A DNA stretch of 64,000 nt from CBDFKF01 sp965248765 (GCA_965248765.1 CBDFKF010000003.1:372001-436000), one strand, 5' to 3'; counted from the first letter of the stretch, positions 54,881-63,386 are shown. The notes: generated from the letters alone by a model not told the origin. Program-made: numbers and translations.

Positions 54881-55555
54881 TCACGCCGCCTCACGCGGCA
54901 TCGTCGAACCGAGCCTTGAGAGTTCGCCACGCGTGCGCGGCAACCAGAGGGACCACGCCGTTACCGCAGAGCCGAAGGCGGTCCACCCGGTGGGCCGGCC
55001 CATCAGAGTCTCGACGAACAGCGGGTTCAAGGTCCGGCGCGCACCGGAGGAATCGCCGCCAGCCGTCCCGGTCTTCAGGACCTGGCGGCCAAGCAGGCCG
55101 TTCACCGGCGTGTTGGCAAGCGTCGTCGCTCCGTCCTTGTGATCCCGTGCCGTCGGCGTCATCCAGCGCCGCGCGCTGGCTCGCGCGACCTCGTCGAGCC
55201 CGATCTGTTTCTTGCTTCCGTCCGGCGCCTGCCCGGTAGCCGACGTGCCCGGCGGGTTGACCCGGCCGCCGTTCGGAACGTTCGGTGTCGGCCACAGCCG
55301 CGCCCGATGGTCGAGGTCGGCATCCCGCCGCTTGCCGGCGCTCGGTTTGCTGCCGTCGCTCGCCTTCGGCGTCGGCCAACCCAGCGCCTGGTCGGCGAGG
55401 TTGACGGTGTGGTTCCCGGCCAGCCGCTTCTCCGGGGTCTGCGCGCCGCCACGGCGGCTGTCGTCGGTCGGCGTCCGCCACGCCCGCATCATCTCGGTCC
55501 GGTTGCCGCCGCTGGAGCGCTTCCCCGAACAGGCCCTCGGCGTTGGCCACGTCAT
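54881..55555 (-). CDS. Phage protein with WPTP repeats (methylase-associated)
   Basis: 224 residues with repeated W-x-TP motifs (MTWPTPRA, AWRTPTDD, GWPTPKASDGS, LWPTPNVPNG, WMTPTARDHKDG) and the end LNPLFVETLMGRPTGWT...SLWLPRTRGELSRL. This pattern is common in phage and plasmid proteins next to DNA cytosine methylases and may be a methylase C-terminal region. The true N-terminus may lie further up (to ~55621), where another frame reads MERHGLRSLRDHAT. Function unknown. Confidence 0.6.
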   Translation of the reverse strand: MTWPTPRACSGKRSSGGNRTEMMRAWRTPTDDSRRGGAQTPEKRLAGNHTVNLADQALGWPTPKASDGSKPSAGKRRDADLDHRARLWPTPNVPNGGRVNPPGTSATGQAPDGSKKQIGLDEVARASARRWMTPTARDHKDGATTLANTPVNGLLGRQVLKTGTAGGDSSGARRTLNPLFVETLMGRPTGWTAFGSAVTAWSLWLPRTRGELSRLGSTMPREAA

Positions 55556-55966
55556 ACACCGAAACTCTGAAGACTGGCGCAGTTGCGTGGTCCCGAAGAG
55601 AGCGCAGGCCGTGCCTTTCCATGACGGGACGACTATAGTCCTTGCGCAAAGGTCACACTCAAATCCCTGTGCACTAAAGGGTTTGTTGCCGGCCCGCGGA
55701 GTTGCGTGTCTGGTTGCGACACGACGTGGCGGTGCCGGAATTCCTCAACGAGTTCGCTTCGCTTGACGATAAGGTAGGGGGTTCTATTGTGCCCGGCACT
55801 AGCCCGAACATTCCCCTCTCTGAGTGGAATAACCGACGTGACCAGGCAATGCTGACGGGTCCCCGTTGGCGTTCGTGTGGTACGCGGCGATGCAGCCCGT
55901 TGCGCATCGACATTGCCGCGAGGGATCTGTTCCGACGTTGGAATAAATTTTAGAGGAGTATGGAGA
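55556..55966. other. 411-nt gap without a convincing gene
   Basis: Only short open frames with no recognisable family are present, for example one at 55702-55953 on the plus strand. Base composition is less GC-rich than the phage block, and an AT-rich run (ggaataaattttag) precedes the AGGAG ribosome binding site of the inositol phosphate synthase. The promoter of the inositol cassette is presumably here. Confidence 0.5.
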
Positions 55967-57106
55967 ATGAGAAAAATCGGGCCCGACTCAATCAGAGTGG
56001 CCATCGCCGGCGTCGGCAACTGCGCGAGTTCCCTTGTCCAGGGGTTGGAATACTACCGGGGCCGTAACGAGGAGTCATTCAGCGGTCTTATGAACGCAAA
56101 GATCGGCAACTGGGGGCCGAGCGACATCGAGATCGTGGCCGCCTTCGATATCGACCGCCGCAAGGTGGGTAAGTTGGTGGAGGAGGCGATTTTCGCCCAA
56201 CCCAACTGCACCAAGGTCTTCCAGAGCACCCTGCCGGTATCCGACGTGGTGGTGCGGATGGGGCCGGTTCTCGACGGAGTGGCGCCTCACATGGCCGACT
56301 ATCCCGATGACGAGGCTTTCCGACCTTCCAACGAGCAACCGGTCGATGTTGTCCAGGTCCTCAAGGAGGCCGAGGCCGAAGTTCTGGTCTGCTACATACC
56401 GGTAGGTTCGGAAGAGGCGGTTCGGCACTATGCCCGGGCCTGCCTGGAGGCCGGAGTGGCCATGGTCAACTGCGTTCCGGTTTTTATCGCCTCCGACCCC
56501 GAATGGGTTGAGAAATTCTGTCACGCCGGCCTGCCCATCGTCGGCGACGACATCAAAAGCCAGGTCGGCGCCACCATCGTGCATCGAACCCTGACCCGCC
56601 TGTTCGGTGACAGGGGCGTGCCACTTGACAGAACCTATCAGTTGAACACGGGCGGCAACACGGACTTTCTCAACATGAAGGCCCTCGATCGACTGAAGTC
56701 CAAGAAGGTTTCCAAGACGGAATCCGTGCAGTCGCAGTTGGACGAACGTCTGGAATCCCGGGACATCCATATCGGACCGTCCGATTACGTGCCGTGGCAG
56801 GACGACAACAAGGTCGCTTTCATCCGCATGGAGGGGCGCGGCTTCGGGGACGTGCCGTTGGAACTGGAACTCAGACTGTCGGTCCAGGATTCCCCCAACA
56901 GCGCGGGCGTGGTCATCGATGCCATCCGTTGCGCCAAGCTGGGGCTGGAGCGCGCAATCGGCGGCTCCTTGGAAGCCGCTTCCGCCTATTACATGAAGAG
57001 CCCGCCGAAGCAGATGCGTGATTCGTTGGCCTATGAATTGACCGACGCATTTATTCAAGGCGGAGATGTCGGCGAGGGGACATCTCGAACGGACGCCGAT
57101 GACTAG
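55967..57106 (+). CDS. ino1: Myo-inositol-1(3)-phosphate synthase
   Basis: A 379-residue NAD-dependent enzyme converting glucose-6-phosphate to inositol phosphate, of the compact archaeal/actinobacterial type. It has RVAIAGVGNCASSLVQGLEYY (NAD binding), VVAAFDIDRRKVGK, VCYIPVGSEEA, GLPIVGDDIKSQVGATIVHR, RTYQLNTGGNTDFLNM and KTESVQSQL, all family signatures. ATG 55967 has AGGAG 8 nt upstream. Its stop TAG is part of the CTAG target duplicated by the IS5-type element, so the gene is intact. Codon use is less GC-biased than in the chromosomal genes. First gene of the inositol cassette. Confidence 0.94.
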   Translation: MRKIGPDSIRVAIAGVGNCASSLVQGLEYYRGRNEESFSGLMNAKIGNWGPSDIEIVAAFDIDRRKVGKLVEEAIFAQPNCTKVFQSTLPVSDVVVRMGPVLDGVAPHMADYPDDEAFRPSNEQPVDVVQVLKEAEAEVLVCYIPVGSEEAVRHYARACLEAGVAMVNCVPVFIASDPEWVEKFCHAGLPIVGDDIKSQVGATIVHRTLTRLFGDRGVPLDRTYQLNTGGNTDFLNMKALDRLKSKKVSKTESVQSQLDERLESRDIHIGPSDYVPWQDDNKVAFIRMEGRGFGDVPLELELRLSVQDSPNSAGVVIDAIRCAKLGLERAIGGSLEAASAYYMKSPPKQMRDSLAYELTDAFIQGGDVGEGTSRTDADD

Positions 57107-57875
57107 GTCGTGGACTCATAATGCCTGAGCCACAGACGTATGGAAGCAAGTGCCACGGCGGCGAGGAAATTTCTGGCGAGTTTGTCGTAGCGCGTGGCGA
57201 CGCGTCTGAAGTGTTTGATCTTGTTGAAGAAGCGCTCAACGAGGTTGTGTTGGCGGTAGAGCTCCGGAGCAACGTAGCGTGGCATCCGTACATTGCTCTG
57301 CGAGGGGATGTGGGCGGTGGCGCCGGTGTTCTCGATCAGCTCGATGAGGCAGCGGGCACTGTAGCCGCGGTCGGCGATGACATCACGCGCCAGGCGCAGT
57401 CCTTCGAGCAGCACCGGGGCTGTGGTCTTGTCGGAGGCCTGGCCGGCAGTGAGCAGCAAGCGCACCGGCAGGCCCCTGGCATCCACCACCGTGTGGATCT
57501 TGGTGCTCAGTCCTCCACGAGAACGACCGATGGCGTGATCCGGACCCCCTTTTTTCCCCCGGCGGCGTGTTGATGCGCGCGTACAATCGAGGAGTCGATG
57601 AGGTGAAGAGAGGCGGGCGATTTCTCGGCGAGAGCCTCGAACACACGCAGCCACACGCCGGCCTTGGCCCAACGATTGAACCGGTTGTAGACCGTCGTGT
57701 GGGGCCCGTAGCGCCTCGGCAGATCGCGCCACGGCGAGCCCGTGCGCAGGGTGTAGAAGATACCGTCCACCACACGGCGGTCGTCCACACGCGGCACTCC
57801 GCGTGGCTTGTTCGGAAGCAACGGCGCGATGATCGCCCACTCCGCGTCGCTCAGATCGAAACGTGCCATTCTCAA
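57103..57875 (-). CDS. IS5-family transposase (two frames, A6 slippery site)
   Basis: The first frame starts ATG 57875: MARFDLSDAEWAIIAPLLPN, VVDGIFYTLRTGSPWRDLPRRYG, and LIDSSIVRAHQHAAGGKKG. At the A6 run followed by G5 (coding sense, near 57545-57560) ribosomes would move to the second frame: KKGGPDHAIGRSRGGLSTKIH, VIADRGYS and HNLVERFFNKIKHFRRVATRYDKL, containing the remaining acids. This is the usual programmed frameshift of this IS group. The final stop TAG is supplied by the flanking CTAG target, not by the element itself. Confidence 0.87.
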
Positions 57876-57943
57876 GCTCCCACAATTTGGGAACTTGAAT
57901 CATATCTCCCCGTAAAGGGGAATCCCCTTTATGGGTACAAGAC
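57107..57943 (-). mobile_element. IS5-family insertion sequence
   Basis: An 837-bp element. Its ends GTCGTGGACTCATAA (57107) and, inverted, GTCTTGTACCCATAA (to 57943) form imperfect inverted repeats. Target duplications CTAG lie at 57103-57106 and 57944-57947. It separates the inositol phosphate synthase from the phosphatase gene. Removing it puts the phosphatase frame about 50 nt after the synthase stop, consistent with one operon. Cytosine-rich aaaggggaatccccttt near its right end could form a small hairpin. Confidence 0.88.
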
Positions 57944-58002
57944 CTAGACGCGACGGTCGGGCTGCCAACAATGGTCCGGGCGGTGGCAACACAGTCCGGA
58001 CT

Positions 58003-58815
58003 GTGGACGCGCCGTGGGTGGAGCTGCTGCTCGCGCTCCACTGCCAGGTGCGGAACGCGCTCGCGAAGGCCGGCCGCGGCAGCACCGGGGCCACCAACCC
58101 CAAGGGCGACGAGGTCAAGGTCTTCGACCTCGCCGCCAACGACGCGGCAGTGGCCTGCCTGAAGGCGGCGGCGGTTCCGCTGATTGTCCAATCGGAAGAG
58201 GCCGAGCCCCTGGAAATCGGCCGCGACCGGCCCCGCTATCGACTGATCCTCGATCCCGTGGACGGCTCCGACAACCGGGCGCGCGGGCTGCCGTGATCGG
58301 CCTTGTCTTGCGCCGTGCTGCCGGTCGACGCCCCCTTGCATCCCGACTGGGTCGAGGCGGCCCTGGTCGGGCCGCTCGAGGAGGAAACGCCCCTGATCGC
58401 GCTCAGGGGCTCCGGCGCCTGGCGCGGGAACGACCGGCTCGAATCCTCGGACGTTCGCGGCATCGCCGAGGCCATGATCTCGGTCGAGCTCAATCACTTT
58501 TCTTCGCCACCGGGCTTCGCCCGCATGATGGCCGCCGCCAGGGGGGTGCGGTGCTACGGTTGCGCGTCCCGAGCCCTCTCCCTGGTTGCCGCTGGCGCCA
58601 CCGACGCCCATGTGGACGTGCGTCGCCGTCTGACGGCGGAAAGCTATCTCGCCGCCGCGCGGCTGGTGACCGAGGCGGGGGGATGGATTGGCGGCCTCGA
58701 CGGCACGCCCCTGGCGGAGGCCGAAGGCTTGACCGACCGCATCTGCTTGATCGCGGCGGCGAGCCGGGATCTGTACGACGAAATCGTGGAGGTCTTGGGC
58801 GATGAAGGACACTGA
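58003..58815 (+). pseudogene. Inositol monophosphatase-family phosphatase, internal TGA
   Basis: Conceptual ~270-residue protein of the IMPase fold: VQSEEAEPLEIG (metal Glu), then the signature LILDPVDGSDNRARGLP. A TGA at 58294-58296 falls where Trp is expected. The same frame continues SALSCAVLPVDAP, NHFSSPPGFARMMAAARGVRCYGCASRAL and LVTEAGGWIGGLDGTPLAE. In the region that normally reads W-D-x-A-A-G the Asp position is Tyr (SYLAAA), so one metal ligand may be lost. The start is uncertain (GTG 58003 or 58015), as the 5' end adjoins the IS. Its place in the cassette suggests it dephosphorylates inositol phosphate or phospho-di-inositol phosphate. Confidence 0.8.
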
Positions 58816-60167
58816 GTTGGCGAACGCGGCGCCGGAGGTGGCGCTGATATTGGCCGCCGGGCTGGGGATCGCGGCTTCGTCCGCAAATCAACACGCCGAA
58901 GCCCCTGATCAGGGTGCTCGGACTGAGCCTCGCCGAAAGGGTCATCTGCACGTTGCTGGCTGCCGATGTTTGGCGGTTCCTCGTCACCCTAGGCCATGAG
59001 GCCGAAAGGGTCAGGGCGCATTTTTCCGATATCGCCCGGCGTCGCGGTGTCACGGTCGACTTCGTCGAAGTCGAGGGCTGGGAGCGGGGTAACGGCGCCA
59101 GCGCCCTTGCGGCTAAGGCTCACATCGGCGACGCGCCTTTCTTCGTGGTCATGACCGACCATCTTTTCGACCCCGGGATTGCGGGGGCACTGACCGACGA
59201 CCCGCCCGCACCAGGAGAAATGTGCCTCGCCGTGGACTGTGACAAGGACGCCATCTTCGATCTCGACGATGTCACCCGAGTCAAGATCGACGACGGACGC
59301 ATTCAGGCGATCGAGAAAAACCTTGGCGATTGGGATGCAGGCGACGTCGGGGTCATGCTCTGCACGTCGGGCCTGTATGAGGGTCTCGAGCGCGCGGCGG
59401 CAAGAAACGAGCATGGGCTTTCCGACGGGCTCAGGGAACTGGCGGGCGAAGGCCGGGCGAGAACCGTCGATGTGACTGGAATGTCATGGCTCGACGTGGA
59501 CACGCCCGACGCATTGCGTGAAGCCGAACGACGTCTGATGCGCGACCAGGGTCGCAAGACCCGGGACGGGCCGGTGTCGCGCCATCTCAACCGGCCGGTT
59601 TCCCGGTGGTTGAGCCGCTATCTGGTGCGCACAACGGTGACGTCCAACCAAATCTCTCTGATCTCGTGGATGCTGTCGTGCGTTGCCGCAGGATTGATGG
59701 CTGTGAGCGGTTATCCTGCTCTGGCCGCCGGTGGCGCCTTGGCTCAACTGGCCTCGATCATCGACGGCTGCGATGGCGAGATCGCCCGGTTGAAACGATC
59801 CCAGAGCGAGTTTGGCGGCTGGTTCGACGCGGTCCTCGACCGGTATGCCGATGCCTTTCTCTTGTTCGGCCTGATGTGGCACGAATATGCCGCGACCGGC
59901 ACGAATCTACCCGTCGTGCTGGGGTTCGCGGCGATTATGGGGTCGTTCCTGAACAGCTACACGGCCGACAAATACGACGGCCTGATGGCCAGGAAATTCC
60001 CTGGCGTTGTCTATCTCAGGCTGGGCCGGGACGTCCGGGTTTTCGTCATCTTCCTCGGCGCCCTTTTGAATCAGCCCTTGCTCACCCTGGGCGTTATTGC
60101 ATTAGTGATGAATGTGGAAGTGGTCCGGCGGATCGGTGTTAGTTCCCGCGCGGACGAAAAACGATGA
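58802..60167 (+). pseudogene. Bifunctional CTP:inositol-1-phosphate cytidylyltransferase / DIPP synthase, frameshifted
   Basis: ATG 58802 overlaps the phosphatase stop by 14 nt. The N-terminal nucleotidyltransferase (~1-230) begins VALILAAGLG. One extra base in GGGG (58864-58867) breaks the frame; correcting it gives SRLRPQINTPKPLIRVLGLS, the usual G-x-G-x-R-L...PKPL pattern. Later FFVVMTDHLFDP and LDVDTPDAL follow. The C-terminal part (~240-450) is a membrane CDP-alcohol phosphotransferase with DGCDGEIARLKRSQSEFG then WFDAVLDRYAD, a perfect D-x2-D-G-x2-A-R-x8-G-x3-D-x3-D motif, and several hydrophobic segments. This fusion is the architecture of IPCT-DIPPS, which makes phosphorylated di-myo-inositol phosphate. 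Confidence 0.85.
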
Positions 60168-60383
60168 AGCACCCCCCTGAATTCCGCGGGTTCGAGAGAA
60201 GCCGGGAATGACCGGCGGGACGGGATCGGGACCGTCGTCAGCTTCTCCAAAGGACACGACGAGGACAACCCAGGCACCCTGGATCCTGAGATGCGGGAAT
60301 TCGCTCTCGGGATCTACCGTCTCGACGACCGTCCGATTGTAGTTACCGACGTGGATCGGGTGCTGGACATCACGGTCCAATAA
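60168..60383 (+). other. Unassigned coding-like fragment after the inositol cassette
   Basis: Directly after the previous stop, in the same frame, the sequence reads ...RRDGIGTVVSFSKGHDEDNP, then LDPEMREFALGIYRLDDRPIVVTDVDRVLDITVQ and a TAA at 60381-60383. It looks protein-like but has no start codon apart from an internal ATG. It may be the 3' part of a damaged small gene. Not recognised. Confidence 0.3.
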
Positions 60384-60428
60384 GAATGGATCAAATATCA
60401 GCCAATCGGGCACCAATGTTGTGAGACG

Positions 60429-60634
60429 ATGAGAAAGCCAGGAATTGAGATCGGGGACAGATTGGTGAAGCTTGGGGGGCTGAAACTGTTTTGATCGTGC
60501 AGCGGTTCGTCAATCCTCCTGGTCTGCCCCGGCATGTTGAGCTGAAAGCCCAGGGGCATCTCGACCGAAAAATCACGCTGTCCGTATCAACCATCATGGA
60601 CCGGAATTTGTACCGGCGGGTCGAGAAACACTGA
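60429..60634 (+). pseudogene. Small conserved protein with a frameshift
   Basis: ATG 60429 reads MRKPGIEIGDRLVKLGG. One G appears missing from the G6 run at 60474-60479; restoring it gives AETVLIVQRFVNPPGLPRHVEL, then KITLSVSTIMDRNLYRRV and a stop at 60632-60634. The pattern 'GDRVxKxGG...VxRxVxxPGLPxHxxL...ADPxLYxRV' is a small alphaproteobacterial family of unknown function, about 65 residues long. Confidence 0.45.
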
Positions 60635-60680
60635 TCAAGGATTGTGGTATTATACAAAGAAGGGGTACGAAAAATTTGCC

Positions 60681-60815
60681 ATGTCTGACGTTGCCGATCG
60701 GAAAGCGTTCGTTCAAGGTGTGATGGGTAAGGTGGATTCAACGATTGAGAGTTCGCTTCCAGTCTTTTCGGGGGGTGTCAACGGCGGAGCAAAAAGGGAC
60801 CCCGTGGCGGAGTAA
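60681..60815 (+). pseudogene. Truncated ORF cut by an IS21 end
   Basis: ATG 60681 reads MSDVADRKAFVQGVMGKVDS, TIESSLPVFSG and then enters the IS21-type terminal sequence, stopping at 60813-60815. The segment before the junction looks like the N-terminus of a real but unrecognised gene. Confidence 0.3.
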
Positions 60816-60835
60816 AAAGGGACCACTTGGCGGCT
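60776..60835. mobile_element. Solo IS21-type terminal end
   Basis: TGTCAAC at 60776 begins two 19-base repeats of the form GGCGGAG(C/T)AAAAAGGGACC at 60783-60801 and 60806-60824. This matches the multiple terminal repeats of IS21-family elements. No istA/istB gene follows, so only one end survives, presumably after a deletion. Confidence 0.65.
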
Positions 60836-60912
60836 GCGGGCTTGTCCTCGTAGTCCATGGGAGGGCCCCGCGCGCGACGCGGCGTGCCCACAACAGGCTG
60901 ACGCGGCGGCGC

Positions 60913-61165
60913 GCGCACGGTCTGTCTCGCCGCGGCCGATGACTGGCTCAACCAGAACGAGACCGACGAGCGCGCGCACAAGAGCCGGGGCTGGCTCAAT
61001 CAACCGGCAACCGAGAAGCAGATGCGCTACCTCCCGCCGGCATGCCGCCACGACTACGGCATGAACCGTTATCAGGCATCGGCGCTGCTCACCTTCACCT
61101 TCAACAAGCAAGCGATCCGCCGGCTGGTCATGAACGCGGCGGGCGACCAGAGAGAGGCCGCGTGA
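60913..61165 (+). pseudogene. Phage DEAD/DEAH helicase, C-terminal fragment
   Basis: The frame ending at 61163-61165 reads ...SRGWLNQPATEKQMRYLPPA, YGMNRYQASALLTFTFNKQAIRRLV. The ATEKQ-x2-YL ... RYxAS-x-L-x-TFxFN pattern closes many phage-borne DEAD/DEAH helicases. The helicase core is missing and no start codon is evident. Confidence 0.6.
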
Positions 61166-61209
61166 TGGTTGTCCCACGGCCGCACTCACTCACTCCCATT
61201 GGAGTCGTG

Positions 61210-61653
61210 CTAGGCGACCCCGACAACCAGACGCTTGCCGAACACCGCCAGCGCGTCCTCGATACGTCCGATCTTCGAGGCGTGCTCCGGGTTCAAGAGG
61301 CGCCGAACGTCGCTTTCGTGGACCCCCATATGCTTGGCCAAGGCGACCTTGGTCATGCCCGAGGTGCGCAGTTCGATATAAAGCGCCGCCTTGGCAGCGA
61401 TCACCGCCGGCGCTGCGACCATCGGGCGCCCGCGCGCCGGCGACGGCGCGGGGATTTCGGCCCCTTCGATCATGGTGGTGGCGAGAAGTTCGCGCAGGAG
61501 GTCCGACGCTTCCGTCAGCGCCTCGTCACGATCAGCCCCGTCGGTCGCACCCCATCCGAAATCGGGGAGGGTTACGACAACGCGCCCGTCCTCGTCAGTT
61601 TCCAATTTTGCGGGGTAGGCAAACGCCGCCCGCGATGCTGGATATCGTGCCAT
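61210..61653 (-). CDS. hicB: HicB-family antitoxin
   Basis: 147 residues. The N-terminal partial RNase-H-like fold has FAYPAKLETDEDGRVVVTLPDFGWGATDGADRDEALTEASDLLRELL. The C-terminal helix-turn-helix has MTKVALAKHMGVHESDVRRLLNP, for operator binding. It lies 27 nt downstream of hicA. ATG 61653 was chosen because family similarity begins at MARYPAS. Confidence 0.9.
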   Translation of the reverse strand: MARYPASRAAFAYPAKLETDEDGRVVVTLPDFGWGATDGADRDEALTEASDLLRELLATTMIEGAEIPAPSPARGRPMVAAPAVIAAKAALYIELRTSGMTKVALAKHMGVHESDVRRLLNPEHASKIGRIEDALAVFGKRLVVGVA

Positions 61654-61680
61654 AGCGACCTGCCTCACAGTTTTGAAACG

Positions 61681-61899
61681 TTATATCTCATCGCGTTTCA
61701 GCCCGAGGTCACGGAGCATCTTGCGAAGCAACCCCTTGCCAATTTCCTTCTTGCGGTCTTTGACCGTCGTCTTTCGGTCGCCGTAGTACAGCGTGCCGTG
61801 GCTACCGGGGCCTTCGGTGGCGGCGAAATAGACCTCGACGCCCCTCAGACGCCCAAGCTTCCGAATGGCACGTATGATTGGGCTCCCGTCATGATCCAA
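61681..61899 (-). CDS. hicA: HicA-family mRNA interferase toxin
   Basis: 72 residues. PGSHGTLYYGDRKTTVKDRKKEIGKGLLRKMLRDLGL matches the HicA double-stranded RNA-binding-like fold with the catalytic His (~34) in GSH. The start is unclear: only TTG 61899 is available, and the frame upstream (INARYLDHDG) is open without an ATG, so the 5' end may be altered. It would cleave mRNA and be held in check by HicB. Confidence 0.82.
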   Translation of the reverse strand: MDHDGSPIIRAIRKLGRLRGVEVYFAATEGPGSHGTLYYGDRKTTVKDRKKEIGKGLLRKMLRDLGLKRDEI

Positions 61900-62164
61900 A
61901 TATCGTGCATTTATGCGCGATTGTCAAGAGGATAATCGGGCAGTTTTGCTCGAAGAACGGACCAGACCTCAACACATTCGATGTAAAGGAAGTCATTTAA
62001 TGCGTCCTCTGATTCGTAGGCTATTTCGACCGCTACGCCAGCGCTGGCGCTGGTAGATGACGACGAGGGCAGCAGGGACATGAGCGACAACGCGAAGCCC
62101 GATTTATGGGTCGGCGAATGCGAGGGGATGTGCGGCGTATGACCGTCCGGTCCTCACCGGCGAC
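61900..62164. other. Gap with one tiny ORF
   Basis: Between hicA and the methylase only a 20-codon frame (62080-62142, MSDNAKPDLWVGECEGMCGV) is noticeable. It may be the original start region of the methylase, whose in-frame match extends upstream as YDRPVLTGDVFNRL without an ATG. The hicAB promoter should also be here. Confidence 0.35.
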
Positions 62165-63386
62165 GTGTTCAACCGCTTGGCCGAGCTGCCGGACGAGAGC
62201 GTGCATTGCGCGGTCACGAGCCCGCCATACTTTGCCCTTCGGGATTACGGCGTCGAGGGTGCCATCGGCCTCGAGCCGACTTTCGACGAGCACCTCGAGG
62301 TCATGGTCCGCGTGTTCCGCGAGGTCCGGCGCGTCCTGAGAAAAGACGGGACGCTCTGTCTCAACTACGGCGACGCCTACGCCGGTTCAACCAACGGACG
62401 CTCGGCCGCCGACACGAAGGCTCTCGGCAAGGATGACCGCACCTTCCGCGACAAGCCGTTCTCGACCGTGGGCGGCGTGTTCAAGCCCAAGGACTTGATG
62501 ATGATGCCCGGCAGGGTCGCGATGGCGCTTCAGGCGGACGGCTGCGACGTCGCCGCCGCCAGGGCGATCGATCGGGCGATGGAACGGATCGCTGAGGCCT
62601 GCGGCGACGCCCCGATCCCCGACCGGGTGCGCGTGACGCTCGAAGCCCTTCGAGCCGAATATGCCGAAGCCAAGGGGCACTCGTGGTGGCTGCGCAGCAG
62701 AGATCGTCTGGCACAAGCCGAATCCACGGCCGGAATCCGCGAAAGATCGGCCAACCAGCGCGCATGAGAAGGTCTATCTGCTCACCCGGAGCGCCCAGTA
62801 CTTCTACGACGCCGAAGCGGTCCGTACCCCGGAGACCGGCGGCGCCCACGCTCGGCGCAAGGATGGGGAATACAAGCCCGCCAAGGGATCGGACCCGAGC
62901 AACCGCCGCGCCGGGACGTGGAAGGAACGGTCAGTGAAAATGCCCGACGGCTGGGACACCGGCCCAGGCGCTCACGACAGTTTCCACTGGAAAGGTCGTG
63001 AAAAGGGCAAGCGAGCGCAGCCACCGCGCCATGAAGCGCACGGTCCGATGCACAATGGGCTTGCAGCGTTGGACGAAGTTCCCAAGGCCGAGCAACAGGC
63101 GAATGGCGCGAACCTCCGCAACGTCTGGACTATCGCGATCGAGCCTTTTGCTGGCGCTCATTTTGCCACCATGCCTACGGCCGCGGTCGAGCCCTGCATC
63201 AAGGCGGGCTGTCCGGCAGGTGGCGTGGTGCTGGACCCCTTCGCCGGCGCCGGCACCGTAGGTCTGGCCGCCGACCGCCTCGGCCGCGATGCGATCCTGA
63301 TCGAGATCAACCCCGAATATGCCGACATGGCACGCAACCGGATTGCCGATGACGCGGGCATGTTCGCGGAAGTGGCGGCAGAATGA
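62165..63386 (+). pseudogene. Phage-type DNA methyltransferase, frameshifted
   Basis: Beta-class methylase of the type with catalytic motif near the start: CAVTSPPYFALRDYGVEGAIGLEPTFDEHLEVMVRVFREVRRVLRKDGTLCLNYGDAYAG. One base too many at about 62695 breaks the frame. Restored, it reads WWLRAEIVWHKPNP, SAHEKVYLLTRSAQYFYDAEAVR and, near the end, VVLDPFAGAGTVGLAADRLGRDAILIEINPEYADMA. SPPY suggests N4-cytosine or N6-adenine modification. The start is not resolved; GTG 62165 omits ~9 matching residues. Confidence 0.82.

Noticed and set aside
23768..58296. Possible recoding of TGA as Trp, since two genes have TGA where Trp is expected
   Set aside because: TGA is used as the normal stop in many intact genes here (metX, tyrC overlap, gor region, queF), and Trp is encoded by TGG throughout. 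Two isolated cases are better explained by mutation or error.
60391..60741. A 116-codon minus-strand frame
   Set aside because: Antisense to the small GDR...PGLP protein and lacks any recognisable pattern.
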